Below, in pieces: positions 21,116 through 32,344 of a stretch of DNA of 64,000 bases (position 1 is the first letter of the stretch; every line of letters starts with the position of its first letter). Source of the DNA: Hibiscus mutabilis (lineage: Eukaryota; Streptophyta; Magnoliopsida; Malvales; Malvaceae); NCBI GenBank assembly GCA_019671005.1, contig CM033745.1, positions 46,123,241 to 46,187,240 of the forward strand. Direction: 5' to 3'. Under the pieces are notes generated by a model. It searched no databases, was not told the origin of the DNA, and worked only from the letters and a program-made list of their open reading frames with translations. Position numbers and translations under genes: made by a program.

Positions 21116-22470
21116 GACGACAACATTAGCCTTTCCCGAATGATACTGAATCATCAAATCATAATCCTTAAGCAACTCCAACCATCTACATTGCCTAAGA
21201 TTCAAATCCTTTTGCGTCATCAAGTATTTCAAACTTTTGTGATCCGTGTACACAACTCACTTATCACCATAGAGATACTGCCTCCAAATCTTCAAGGCAA
21301 GCACAACCACGGCAAGCTCAAGATCATGTGTAGGATAATTGCGCTCGTGCACCTTCAACTTCCTAGATGCATAAGCCACAATTTTTCCTCCTTGCATCAA
21401 CACACAACCCAAGCCTACATATGATGCATCGCTATAAACAACAAACTTCTTACCCGACTCAGGTTGAATCAATATTGGAGCTTGCATCAAAGCCTCCTTC
21501 AACTTTTCAAAAGCCCGTTGTATATCTTACGTCCACTCAAAACAGACATTCTTCTGCAACAACTTGGTCAAAGGAACAACAATCATCGAAAAACCATCTA
21601 CAAACCTACGGTAATAACTAGCCAACCCAAGGAAACTACGAGCCTCTGACACAGACTTAGGTGACTTCCAACCTATCACCGCCTCAATCTTGTGTGGGTC
21701 AATCGAATTCCTTCAGCTGACATAACATGCCCAAGAAAGACAACCTCCCTAAGCTAAAACTCACACTTGCTTAACTTGGCATGCAACTGATTATCCAACA
21801 ATGCCTAAAGAACACTCTGTAAGTGTCTATCATGATCTTCCTCGGTACGAGAGTACACAAGAATATCATCAATAAACACAACTACGAACTGGTCCAAAAA
21901 CTCATGGAACACCCAATTTATCATGTCCATGAACGTAGCCGGTGCATTGGTCAAGCCAAACAACTTCACCAAAAACTCATAATGCATGTGCCTCGTACGA
22001 AAAGCAGTCTTAGGCACATCCACATCCTTTACTTTCAACTGATAATATCCATACCTCAAATCAATCTTAGAAAACACAGAAGCACCTCTAAACTAATCGA
22101 ACAAATCATCAATTCGTGGCAAAAGATACTTATTCTTAATCGTCAACTTGTTCAGTTGCCGATAATCAATACACATCTGCATCGTGCCATCCTTCTTTTT
22201 TACAAACAACATCGGCACACCCCATGGTGAAAAACTAGGCCTAATAGACCCTTGATCAAGCAACTCTTGAAGTTGTGTCTTCAACTCCTTTGGTGCCATG
22301 CGATAAGGAGAAATAGACACTAGTGATGTATTTGCGTATAACTCAATGCCAAACTTTGCTTCCCTATTCGGTGGCAAACCCGACAACTCCTTCGAAAAAA
22401 CACCCAAAAACTCACATACAATACGAATGTCCTGAACACGTGCCTCTTTTGATCCCAGATTCATAGTATA
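21110..22470 (-). pseudogene. E3 reverse transcriptase and RNase H
   Basis: The least decayed pol of the three copies. RT blocks: 22093-22464 (GLPPNREAKFGIEL, FVKKKDGTMQMCIDYRQLNK) and 21805-22077 (KIDLRYGYYQLKVKDVDVPK, LTNAPATFMDMINWVF, FIDDILVYSRTEEDHD). RNase H: 21257-21502 (FVVYSDASYVGLGCVLMQGG, YPTHDLELAVVVLALKIW) and 20828-21253 (YTDHKSLKYLMTQKDLNLRQ, SGKANVVVDALS). Stops near 22083, 21800, 21530 and 21256 separate the pieces. Confidence 0.88.
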
Positions 22471-22482
22471 ACCTAAGAATGC

Positions 22483-23004
22483 CTAACAACCAGAATCCAT
22501 CATACGACTCGCTTCTAGAGCCGAAACAACATTGGACAATAACTTAACATTCTCACCCACAACTACCACTTCGTAATCATCAGCAAGTTTTAAAGAAAAT
22601 CGCTTGGTTTCAAAATCAACTATAGCCCTATGCTCGGTCAACCAATCCATGCCCAAGATTACATAAAAAATATGAAACGACAACTCCATCAAATCAACCG
22701 CAAACACATGACCTTGAACTGTCAAAGGGCATCTCTTGTACAACCTCTTCGCAACAACCGTCTCTCCGAAAGAACTTGTTACTTGAACACCCATATCCAA
22801 CACTTCTACAGGTATATTAAGCAAATTCACATGCTCACGCAAGATATATGAATGCGTAGAACCAGAATCAACCAAAGAAAACAACGATAGAGATTGCAAT
22901 GTAAATGTACCTGCAATCACGTCAGTGTCAGTACGTCCCTCGCGATGTGCATACACCCTCACAAGACCACCACCCTCTAGCTGAATAGCAACAGTATGAG
23001 CCAC
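22483..23004 (-). pseudogene. E3 aspartic protease, active-site triad intact
   Basis: 173 open codons containing SLVDSGSTHSYILREHVN with an intact D-S-G, and VILGMDWLTEHRAIVDFE. It is the reference for the damaged E1 (D-F-S) and E2 (D-F-G) copies. A stop separates it from RT downstream. Confidence 0.85.
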
Positions 23005-23009
23005 CGTCC

Positions 23010-24180
23010 TTGGACCATCATCCCTTCGCTGAAACTATACTCATACATGACCACGATCACAACCTCTTTGTGGTGCAACCGCATGTGCCCTAGCCTGTTC
23101 ACCACCCGCCAGCAACAGGTAATCACGTCTCAAATGATCGATCGATTCACAAATCCAACAAGAATTAGTAACAACATTCGCAAGAGCATGTCCCTCATGA
23201 GCCAAACATGTACAGTCTCATCTCATGTGATCACGTGATCCACAAATCCAACAGGTATTATATGTCGCTCTAGCCTGAGTACCCTAACCCCACGATCCTC
23301 GTCTAGCACTACTTCCACCTCGCCTCAAATTAAGGTGATATCTTATATTATGATGCTTCTTAAACTGACCACCACTGGAACCAAAATCTGTGACTCTCTT
23401 GCCAGAGCCAGAACCTCCCACACGAGCTGATAAACCTAGGTTCTGCTCAATGTCCTTCGCCTGTATAACCAACACATCGAAATTGGTGTAATCAGAAGCC
23501 AACATATATGTTTTAACATCTTGTACCAATCTGTAATGGAATCGGTCACAACGATGCCTCTCATTTGGTACCAGTTCAGGAGCATACTAACTCAACCAAA
23601 CAAACTGTACCTCATACTCTGCTACAGACATGCTACCCTGAACCAATCTCATCCTAGTATCTAACTCCTAGATACTTCTTCTTAAAAGCAGCTCGAAAGA
23701 AATCCTAGGTCACATTACCATGTTCCATGCCCGCGGTCACGGTAGTTCACCAACTATAAGCATCTCCCTATAATAGAGATACAAAACATCCCAGGTACAG
23801 GCATCATTGCACTCTATTTGTTCCAATATCTGATCAGTACTGACAAACTACTCCTCAAATGCCTCGGGTGCTAACCCTCTGAACTCAACTCCTCGCAAGC
23901 TACACAAGCGTTCTAACGGTAACCCTGTTTGCCCAGCAGCTAGTGCAAGCGCATGCACTCCAGCAACAGTAGCTTGAAATGCTCCAGTCATGGCCTGAAT
24001 CAAAGGCGTCATATCGCCCAACATTGGCCCAGCTGGCACAGGTAGTACTTGCTCCACTCCTATAGATGGATTAGGCGGAAGAGGTGGCAAACCCTTAGGA
24101 GGTATAACATTCTCAGCATTCCTCTACCCAACGGTAGAAGTATTCGTGCTAACCCTCAATTCTCTCATCGGTCTCATCAT
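23010..24180 (-). pseudogene. E3 gag with tandem CCHC knuckles, disrupted
   Basis: Probable start ATG at 24180 (MMRPMRELRVST). An N-terminal Pro-rich segment (GLPPLPPNPSIGVEQVLP) and an Ala-rich stretch precede the capsid core. There are stops at the VG-stop-RNAEN position (Q to TAG) and near 23847. Further on come VQDVKTYMLASDYTNFDVLV and a basic Gly/Ser stretch, then two knuckle remnants at about 23105-23250. Confidence 0.82.
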
Positions 24181-24240
24181 ACTAATATATCTAAGGCACG
24201 TAATCACATCAAACAAAAATAGTTAGGCCAACTTCAAGCG

Positions 24241-27200
24241 AAGATTGGGTTTGCCAAAACAAACTCGAAACGATTACACAAGATTGGGTGCATTTTTTTC
24301 TTTTATCTTATTTAGATGCAACATGTTAAACTAAGGTGTGAATGTTGGCAGCGGATGAAGACTCAAAGGAAATGGACACCGAGAAGACACTCGATTGCGT
24401 ACATTGGTATAATAGGGACTGAAACATAAATCTATAAAATTTACAAGGACTTAGGTCTACCTTGGATTACCAATCCTTAATTAGTCAGATTACATGCTTG
24501 CTTGCCAAATTTCAGCTCAAATCGATCATCCAAACCATACAATTGCATTCAGAAATAATAGGGACCAAAATAAAATAATAAAAAACTCTCGATTAACACA
24601 TTAATTGAAATAATTACAGCTCGTATTGGTACATGAGAAAGTGTATCAGTACACTTTTACAATATCAATATCCTAGATTCTAATATCTCAAAACCCTACC
24701 GATACACCTCCTCACGTACCGGTACACCTTGTCGAAATACACATGTTCGTATCGATACGAGTTCCTGAGTATAGAAACTTAGCCTCAGATTATGCTTACC
24801 AGTATCGATACAGGGGTACGTTACCGATACGCCCAAACCTGTAATGACCAATTTTGCTGGTTTTTCGAACAACCATGGATTCAAACATGCTTTAACAAGC
24901 CATAAACGTATTCACCACTAAACTAAAGATCAAACCATGCTAGAACATCAAAGAAACATGATCAAATCATAGCAACATTTTTCAATCATAAGTCTCGAGG
25001 CATGCTTCCTAAAAACCAATCCATCCAACGCACGAAACGTAAGTCCACATCAAAATTGAACATATAAAGGCTCACACAACTTTACAACAACAATATAAAC
25101 TTGTGCGTATAGAGAGTTTAGCAAATAACCCTCACAATCAACAATGAACCCCATTGCCTTTATTACTACTAGACTAGTTCAAAAATCATACTTTCAAATA
25201 GTTCAAGTCCTTGGATTTCCCTTCGCTTGCTTGCTGCCTCCAACCCTTAATTCTTTGCATTGATGAACAAAGAGAGCGTAAGAACACTAGGCTTAGTGAG
25301 GATTGCTCAAAACAAAACACCATCAATGCATTTCAAACCGGTTTTCCAACTCACAATGAAATCATCATTTAGAACATCTTTCAAAACATCATGCCTTAAT
25401 AAATATTGTAATTAACATTAGCAAAATATAGATATTTAACCATATGCAACATGTATCATGGATCAACAACAAAATCCCCATTTGTGATCCCTCAATTTAA
25501 GCTTTCACATGCATAACAACCTATATGCAAGACTTAAAGAGTAAACATGTATAAACCAATATTATACAACATAATCCATCAACATGATACATCATCAATT
25601 ATATTGGCTTTCAAGTGATCATAAACCAAGTTTAACTTTACAAATATTGCATTGGATATACGGATTCAACAAGTGTCCTCTCAACACTTCATACAATCTC
25701 AACCGAAATTAAGGTACGATCACAATTAGTTACCATCACAACCCAATCATCGGTTAGATGTATAATCCATTAACGAGAGTTTTCGTTACCATATAACCTC
25801 TCGACTGTTAGAGTACTCGTGGTGGAGTATCAAGTACACATAAACCCCTCAACACCCGAGGTGACTCATTATAGTGCACTATCAATCCTATGGTTAGCCA
25901 ACAATATCCAATAACATTTTAAACCACATCACTTGCCAATATAATTCATTTTTAATCATGTACCTCAATATTTTTATACGCAACATTCAAAGCCATTACC
26001 AATACATTAAACCATGCATTTACAAGTATTCCTCATACTTACATGGATCATTTTCAACTGCATCCATCATCAATATGTGATCAAAACTCAATATAAAACA
26101 TGCTTAAACAGTAGGTACGATGTAATTCAAAAACAAGTACATAAAATCAATTTTGCCAAAATGCAGCCGAGGGAGAAATCTCATCATACTTACTTCCGAG
26201 TTTAAACCATCGTTTCAAGCTAAATTTAAACTTCCAAAACAACCTTTAAACCATTTCATAGCTAAATTCCATGTTCTCACTCACCGACTACGCCAAACTT
26301 CGTCCGTCGATGCGAACTACTCCTTCAAAGCTTTCAAAACGGTGCCACCGAGCTTGATGATCAATCACCTCTGATTTAATCACACAAAAATAGGGGATTC
26401 AATGCATCTAAATGCATTCAAAGACTCGGCAACATTAATCCACAACAACTCTAACCAAAACCCCTACACAACAACCGAAATCAACATTAAACACCTTCCA
26501 AACTTAACCTAGCCAAAACATAAAGGTTTAATCCCTCAATTAACATCCAAAAACAACCTAACATAAACCTTATACCTCCAGCATTCATAAAACACTCATA
26601 ACTCACAAAAAACACAACACTAACAACCTAAGAAATTAGAGATTCAGTTAGTTTTGGGATTCCAATGTTAAAACCAACTTATTAACATTATTACCATCAA
26701 AATTATGATTAGAACCAGCCAAGAACTCAGCAAAATAGATTCAAAACGATAATCACTTAATCCCATCAATTAAACCTTGATTTAACCAATTTTCCATAAT
26801 TAAACCAATAAAACTCATTAGAAAACATTAAACAAGGATCAAATACTTGAGAATTTTAGTAAAGAATCATTCATTATAAAACAAGGATCAAATTCTTTAT
26901 TTACCTCTAATGAGTGAATTTCCTCTCAATCGGATGTTTTACTCTTGAAAGACAAAGGAAAACAATGAGATTTTGGAAAATAAGATTGAAGAATCCATTA
27001 AAAATAAAGAATTTAAGAAATCAAGAACATTACCTAAAATCTTTGATGCAAAAGAGAGTGTTTGGCTGAAGAAACTTTGAGAGAAAAGTTTTAGAGAATA
27101 GGTTACGTCAAAAGTGGTTTTAGGAAAATAAATACATTTCCTTAATTAAATTCCTTTTAATTCACTAATTAAAACTTATTTAAAATAATCTAAATTGAGA

Positions 27201-27566
27201 GAAAAATTATATTAAAACATTTGGTAAATTAGCTCCTTAAAGATTATAAGATTTGAGCCTTTTTCAAAATAGTCACTAAAAATAGTTTTTCACTCTTTAC
27301 ATTTTGGTCACGAGCCAAAATGTTCAATTTCCAAATTACACTTTTCAAAATTGACTTTACCAAAAAATCCATATATTAAATAATGATTTTAGGATATTTT
27401 CCATATATTTTCTCACACATATATTAAATAATGATTTTAGGATATTTTTCCTATATATTTTCTCACACAAAAATATTTATTTTTATCCCGAATCTGACTC
27501 GAATCCCGGTCTACCAGACCATCTAATCAACCTAGAAACTCTTAGGCCCAAAACTGGGGCGTTATA
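24241..27566 (-). repeat. 5' LTR of E3
   Basis: Read on the minus strand it starts TATAACGCCCCAG (decayed TGTAACGCCC) at 27566 and runs collinear with LTR3 to the GGCAAACCCAATCTT block at about 24241. The final 40 or so bases and the primer site are missing. It contains the GTACCGGTAC/CGATACG motif cluster (about 24620-24840). The TATA region is degraded. Confidence 0.85.
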
Positions 27567-28237
27567 GAGGTGGTGCACTAGGCACGCTTAAATACCAAGT
27601 CTTTTAAAGAACTAATCTTATACGTGCACTTTCATATTGTTTTTTTCAATCACCGTTTATGGGTTTCATTCTCTTATGCTTAAGGAAGTTCTTGAAGTCA
27701 TTCCAAATAGGGGTTAGCTTTTCAATTGACTAACGTTTGAACGGATACTCTTCCAATCATTCCTTTTGCGAGAATACCGTGAGTGATCAGTTAAAGTCAC
27801 TACCTTTGATTCACAGTAATTTGGAATCAATCATCACAAAATTAAATTTGGTAACTAAGAATTTCTTAGAACCAAAATATTCTATTTTGTATTTACGGTC
27901 CAACGACCACACAATTCTTTAGCCATTTTTAAACATTGTACACTTCATAACGTGCACCAGACTAGGCTTTGAAAATTTAATTTTGATATAGAAAACAAAG
28001 TTTCTCTATGCTTTGATTCAAGACCTCGGTCGTAATCAACGCTCAAGATTTTGTTGAACAGAATAGTAAACAATGTTACTTTCGATCAATTTCTGTTAAA
28101 ACAAATTTGTCCACAACAAAATTTGAATATACCAGATTTATTCAGATGGTCTCTTCTTTGAGAAAGAGATTAAGTAAACCCCTTGAAACGAAAAGAACTA
28201 AATCCTGAAACAAATTATTTACGAGATCTCAGCTTAA
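27567..28237. other. Unassigned intergenic stretch
   Basis: No coding or RNA feature recognised. Its last 55 bases (28182-28236) resemble 32396-32452 on the far side of the CACTA element (AACTAAATCCTGAAACAAAT versus AATTAAATCCTAAAACAAAT). Confidence 0.5.
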
Positions 28238-28249
28238 TACTACAACATA

Positions 28250-28690
28250 ATAGGTTTTTAGTGGCATTTTTTAGCTCTATAGTGGCATTTTTTAGTACCG
28301 CTAAAAACCTTAGCATCGCTTAAAAACGCCGCAAAAGTGCCACTGAAACTAGTGCCGCAAAAACTCGCGGCGTTTTGTGTATAAGAAATGCCACAATAGA
28401 TCGTATCTTATAGCGGCATTTGATAAACAAAACACCACTAATAACCTTTCTTTAGTGGCGTTTTATTTTACAAACGCTACAGTATGTCATGATTTTTAGT
28501 GGCGTTTTTTGCCACAAACGCCACAAAAAAAAACTTTCTTTAGCGACGTTTTGATGTGCAAACACTGCAATATGTTATGATTTTTAGTGGCATTTGTTTG
28601 CCACAAAGGCCACAAATGTGACGCCTTTAGTGGCATTTGTTTGCCACAAAGGCCACCTTTAGTGGCATTTTCATCCAAAAATGCCACAAA
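28250..28690. repeat. CACTA left subterminal repeat array
   Basis: At least ten copies in both orientations of a TTTAGTGGCATTT / AAACGCCAC unit. The mirrored array is at 32025-32320. Confidence 0.75.
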
Positions 28691-29153
28691 AGAGCACAAC
28701 TATTTTAATTGTTTTGATTAATTAAATAAAAAAGTTAAAACCCAAAATTAAATTGATCAATTATACTTTCAAATGAATAAAGTAACATCCAATTTCAAAT
28801 GCGATCATCAAGGCGAACACAAATAACTAATTATCAACCAAATCATCGCAATGCAAAGAAAATTAATAAACTTAACAATAAATAAAGTCATTGAATTGAA
28901 AACACCATTGATGGGCGATAAAGTGTTCTTAATTCAACAATCACAAGTTCATACTAAAAGAACATTTTCTTGAAGCTCACCAAAATCCAGAAAACATACT
29001 ACAAAGAAGGATAATTTGACATCTTCCCACTTTACATCATATATAACTCTTCAGCGACACTACAAAGAAGACAAGAAACAACATCGGTTAAGAAACTGTT
29101 CAAACAAACGATGAAGATTACAATTACAATAACATTAACCATTACAAGAGTAC

Positions 29154-29855
29154 CTTAATGAATCCAATTTCCTTGGCATTCCTCTGAAAGGAATGTGACC
29201 TTGGTCATTGTTGATGCATTCTTTTAAAGCAAGTAAATTTTTATTAATTTCAGCACCTTTCATTCTGCAGAACTACAAAATCAGATTGTTATGACAAGAA
29301 CACCACATTCTAAATAATGGTAGTTAGAGCATCCCAAATTACTCATTGCTTTGGAGAAGTAAAATCCTTATTTATCTAAATAAAATTACCTTGTCTGTTT
29401 GTCATTGTCAGTTGTATCTGCACCGCGCTCACTTCCAGCAAGGAATCTAACCTTGGTCATTGTCGAGGATTCCTCGTTTGCGCCAGTAGTGCAGTACTTC
29501 TTGTTGCATTTCCTCTTTCAATTAATTCCTTGATTGTTTGAACATCTACTACCTTGTACTCTTGTAGGCCAACAATGTAGACCTGTTGTTTCCCATCTTC
29601 TCGCATGCATAGCTTTCTGCCAAAAGCATCAAATCTAATCAGAGAACTATAAACTCAGGGGCAATTTGTGATGGTTTCCATTTGGAAAGAACTTACTTCC
29701 GATATTAAGGAGATCAAAGACTTTTCCCCCATAAATCTCAAAGAAACTGAAAAAGAGTTGGAAGCCATGGTTCCGGTATGTATGGTACATTAATCTTAAA
29801 ATGTCTTGAGATGCTTTTAGAGGCAGTGGCTACATGGTATATGTCTTTCCACTTT
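29154..29855 (-). pseudogene. Captured kinesin-13 motor-domain fragment with introns
   Basis: Three exon-like blocks on the minus strand keep splice-site dinucleotides. Block A (29697-29855) runs from the nucleotide-binding P-loop (SGKTYTM, with a TAG right after it) to SFFEIYGGKVFDLLN and ends at a GTAAG donor. Block B (29390-29616) starts after TTGGCAG with LCMREDGKQQVYIVGLQEY, then ELIERGNATRST, and ends with switch II, LAGSERGADTTDNDKQTR, before GTAATT. Block C (29154-29264) starts after CTGCAG with GAEINKNLLALKECI and NNDQGHIPFRG. This wording is characteristic of plant kinesin-13A, a microtubule-depolymerising kinesin. A one-base deletion after RST, an internal stop and a replaced segment in block B make it non-functional. 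It covers only the central motor domain. Confidence 0.88.
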
Positions 29856-30883
29856 CTGTGAAGAAAACATAAGATAACTAAAGATTTCAACGGAGGTCAA
29901 AATGACCCATACAAGGAGCACTTGAATCCACAAAAAAATACACATTTGAAGGGTGGAATTTTGAACTAATTAAGAAATTCCATAATCTGAAATAGCCCTT
30001 CCCATATGCATACATACACATTCACCCAAATGATAGCTCTAGTGTTTTCTGTTTTACATTTTAATGCAGCTTATGTGACAACTCAAAACAAAATATACAG
30101 AGAGACAACAAAAACCATATTTCAAGACACCAAAACATAATTACTGGTAATAGAATCTAAAAGTTGTACGTTCTTGGTAAAGAGCAAAAGGAATAACCAT
30201 AGGAAAACTTATCAAGGTGCATTCAGGAATTGGTAGCATGATAATTAACTAATAAACCCTGCCAATATTTAAGCAATTGGTTCCTGTGAGAGTAGGAGAA
30301 AATAGAGAATTTGTGAGTGTGACTACTTATAAATCAACTATAATACTTCAAGCTCCTAAAACTAGAACAAGTAGCATCTTTACTCTATATTCTTCCTGTC
30401 CATAAGAAACCAAAATTCTACTTCGACTTTTTTTTCCGATTCTACTGTCTTAGTCAAAATCTTGCATAAAGAACATGTAAAACTACAAATATTTAAGGAT
30501 TAGCATTCAAGAAAAAACATTAAAATAGTTAGCACTCAGCTGAAAAGGAACATAAATCATAAATTAAACATAGAAAAGAATCAAAGTTGTTTTTAGAAAG
30601 GATTTGAATACCGAATAACACAATGCATTGGTATAACCAGTTGGAGCAAAAAAAAACAAATCAAATTGGAGCATAGAAGTAAAAAATCAAAGTTGATTTT
30701 CAGAACAATTCGGGTTTGATACACTAGTGGAAGTATTTTCATGCACAATCAATGATACAAAACAAAAAGCTAAATTGGAACAGCTTATTTTTTTACAAGG
30801 AAATACCATACAGATTATAGTTAGACAAATATACATCTTATGTTCTTAAATCTAAAGTACGGAGATGTAAGAATGGCACTTAC

Positions 30884-30936
30884 CATCCTGTCATGAAATT
30901 CTTAGAAGCCCAACTACTAACAACTTTGTAGAAGGT
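30884..30936 (-). other. Exon-like segment of unknown origin inside the CACTA element
   Basis: 53 bases bounded on the minus strand by TTTTATTCAG before and GTAAGTGCC after, both good plant splice sites. One frame reads TFYKVVSSWASKNFMTG. I do not recognise the parent gene. It lies upstream of, and in the same orientation as, the kinesin fragment. Confidence 0.4.
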
Positions 30937-31799
30937 CTGAATAAAACAAAGCTTGTCACCATATTTAAAAGAAATGTACGCCACTTCATTACATGATTAC
31001 AAAGACAAGCACAAGCATATGATTCCTATATAGGCACCAAACTGGAAATGTTGTTTCCAAAGATTTCATTAGGAGCCACGGCTATTGTCTTCAAGCCTTC
31101 ACCCAATCCATCATCAACCCAAAAATATAATATCATCAAGTTCCATGAGCAGAAGGGTTGCTTTGAATTTAAGCCTGTAATTCTGAGCCCCAAATTTATT
31201 CATTCAAGTGCAATAAGAGTTGGGATTAAGTGCATCTTATAAGTTACCGAATACTCAATGTCATGAGCTTTAACATGCTTCCCCACAACATTTTAAGCTT
31301 GGGGGAAAACACAGATACATACGGAAGCTTTTAAATTGAAAGGCGATCATTATCACAAATGTAGGACAAATCTATATCAAACATCAGTTGAGGTTTTCCC
31401 CCCAAATGGTCTCACATTCTGATAACGACTTTCCAAATTCAATATGAAAGGAAATGCCATTTCCTCATTTTTAACAACTCCAGTAGATTATGCTTAATTT
31501 TCAATCAATAAACAAAGTCAAACACATAAAAAGGTCAATTTTCATAAGTCTTCTAGAATCACTATTTCTCAATTGAAAATGGTTTGAAAGATTGACCTCC
31601 ACGAATTCTGAGCAAATCTCTGTTTTGCACATCGTTATGAGAGATCAGAAAATTGAAAAGAAATTTAAACATGAAAAAGTAAAGTCCTCATTCCTAGAAA
31701 TATCAGGTTAATAACAAAGGAGACTCTCCACTTTTAAACCAAAATACAAATACTCTGGTGTCAAGGAAATTTCATGACGATTAAATGGATTTTTAGAAA

Positions 31800-31960
31800 G
31801 TGAGATACAAGAAAGAGCGTACTTGTAGTGCTGCCTGCTTCTGAGCTGCTACCGACGGCGAGGGACGGGCCGACGAGGACGTCTGACTAGTGAGGCTGTG
31901 ACAGCAAGAGACAAGATTGAAGGGGGAATTAGGGTTTGATTTGGGGATTGGGGTGAGTGT
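31800..31960 (-). other. GC-rich leader-like segment inside the CACTA element
   Basis: On the minus strand it starts with AATCAAACCCTAATTCCCCC, continues through C/G-rich sequence unlike its AT-rich surroundings and meets a possible donor CACTACAA/GTACGC at about 31820. AAACCCTAA-type motifs are common near plant transcription starts, so this may be a captured first exon or 5' UTR, upstream of the kinesin pieces. No protein was recognised. Confidence 0.35.
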
Positions 31961-32024
31961 TTGAGTGAGGGATATTTTTAAAATGGTATGAATGTGCGTG
32001 TTTTAGATATATCAGATATCCTAC

Positions 32025-32320
32025 TGCACGCTTGCGGCGTTTGGGACCAATTGCCACTAAAGAAACACATATTGCGGCATTTTTATCACAAACTTCACCA
32101 AAAATATGAGATATATGAACTCTATCGCGGCTTTTTTCCGTCAAATGCCACTAAAGCTCTGTTTATAGTGGCGTTTTATTCCAAAACGCCACCATTATCA
32201 TTTTTGCGGCGGTTGTTTTATAAATGCCACAAGGACTATCCTTTTATAGCGTTTGTTCTGTAAACGCCACATATGTATAAATTTAGCAGTGTTTACTTGA
32301 AAACACCGCGAAAAGCGTCG
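32025..32320. repeat. CACTA right subterminal repeat array
   Basis: Repeated units such as TAGTGGCGTTTTATTCC, AAAACGCCAC and AAATGCCAC, matching the left array in inverted arrangement. Confidence 0.75.
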
Positions 32321-32344
32321 CTATATACTAAGCTTGGTGTAGTG

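Larger units (their letters stand above)
20793..27566 (-). mobile_element. Tekay/Del-type element E3, opposite orientation, 3' end displaced
   Basis: One LTR (24241-27566) followed on the minus strand by gag, protease, RT, RNase H and the beginning of integrase. The sequence stops in the integrase zinc-finger region exactly at the end of LTR3. The missing part (integrase core, chromodomain, 3' LTR) should lie left of the window beyond LTR1 if the array inserted into E3. The primer site and about 200 bases of leader are lost between the LTR and gag. Confidence 0.85.
28238..32344. mobile_element. CACTA-type DNA transposon, non-autonomous, carrying captured gene pieces
   Basis: The right end read on the minus strand starts CACTACACCAAGC, and the left end starts TACTACAACATAATAGG (first C now T), which is CACTA/En-Spm style. 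Long subterminal regions at both ends (about 28250-28690 and 32025-32320) are packed with AGTGGCGTTTT and its complement AAAACGCCAC, as expected for transposase-binding arrays in this superfamily. Flanking 3-bp sites are TAA and TAC (2/3 match). No transposase (TNPA/TNPD) code is visible, so it would need an autonomous partner. The interior holds a kinesin-13 fragment and other exon-like segments. Confidence 0.8.

Noticed and set aside
20724..21143. 139-codon plus-strand frame
   Set aside because: It is the antisense shadow of E3 RNase H and integrase on the minus strand; it has no homology of its own.
31048..31242. 64-codon plus-strand frame inside the CACTA element
   Set aside because: No recognisable domain, opposite to the captured exons, and short.
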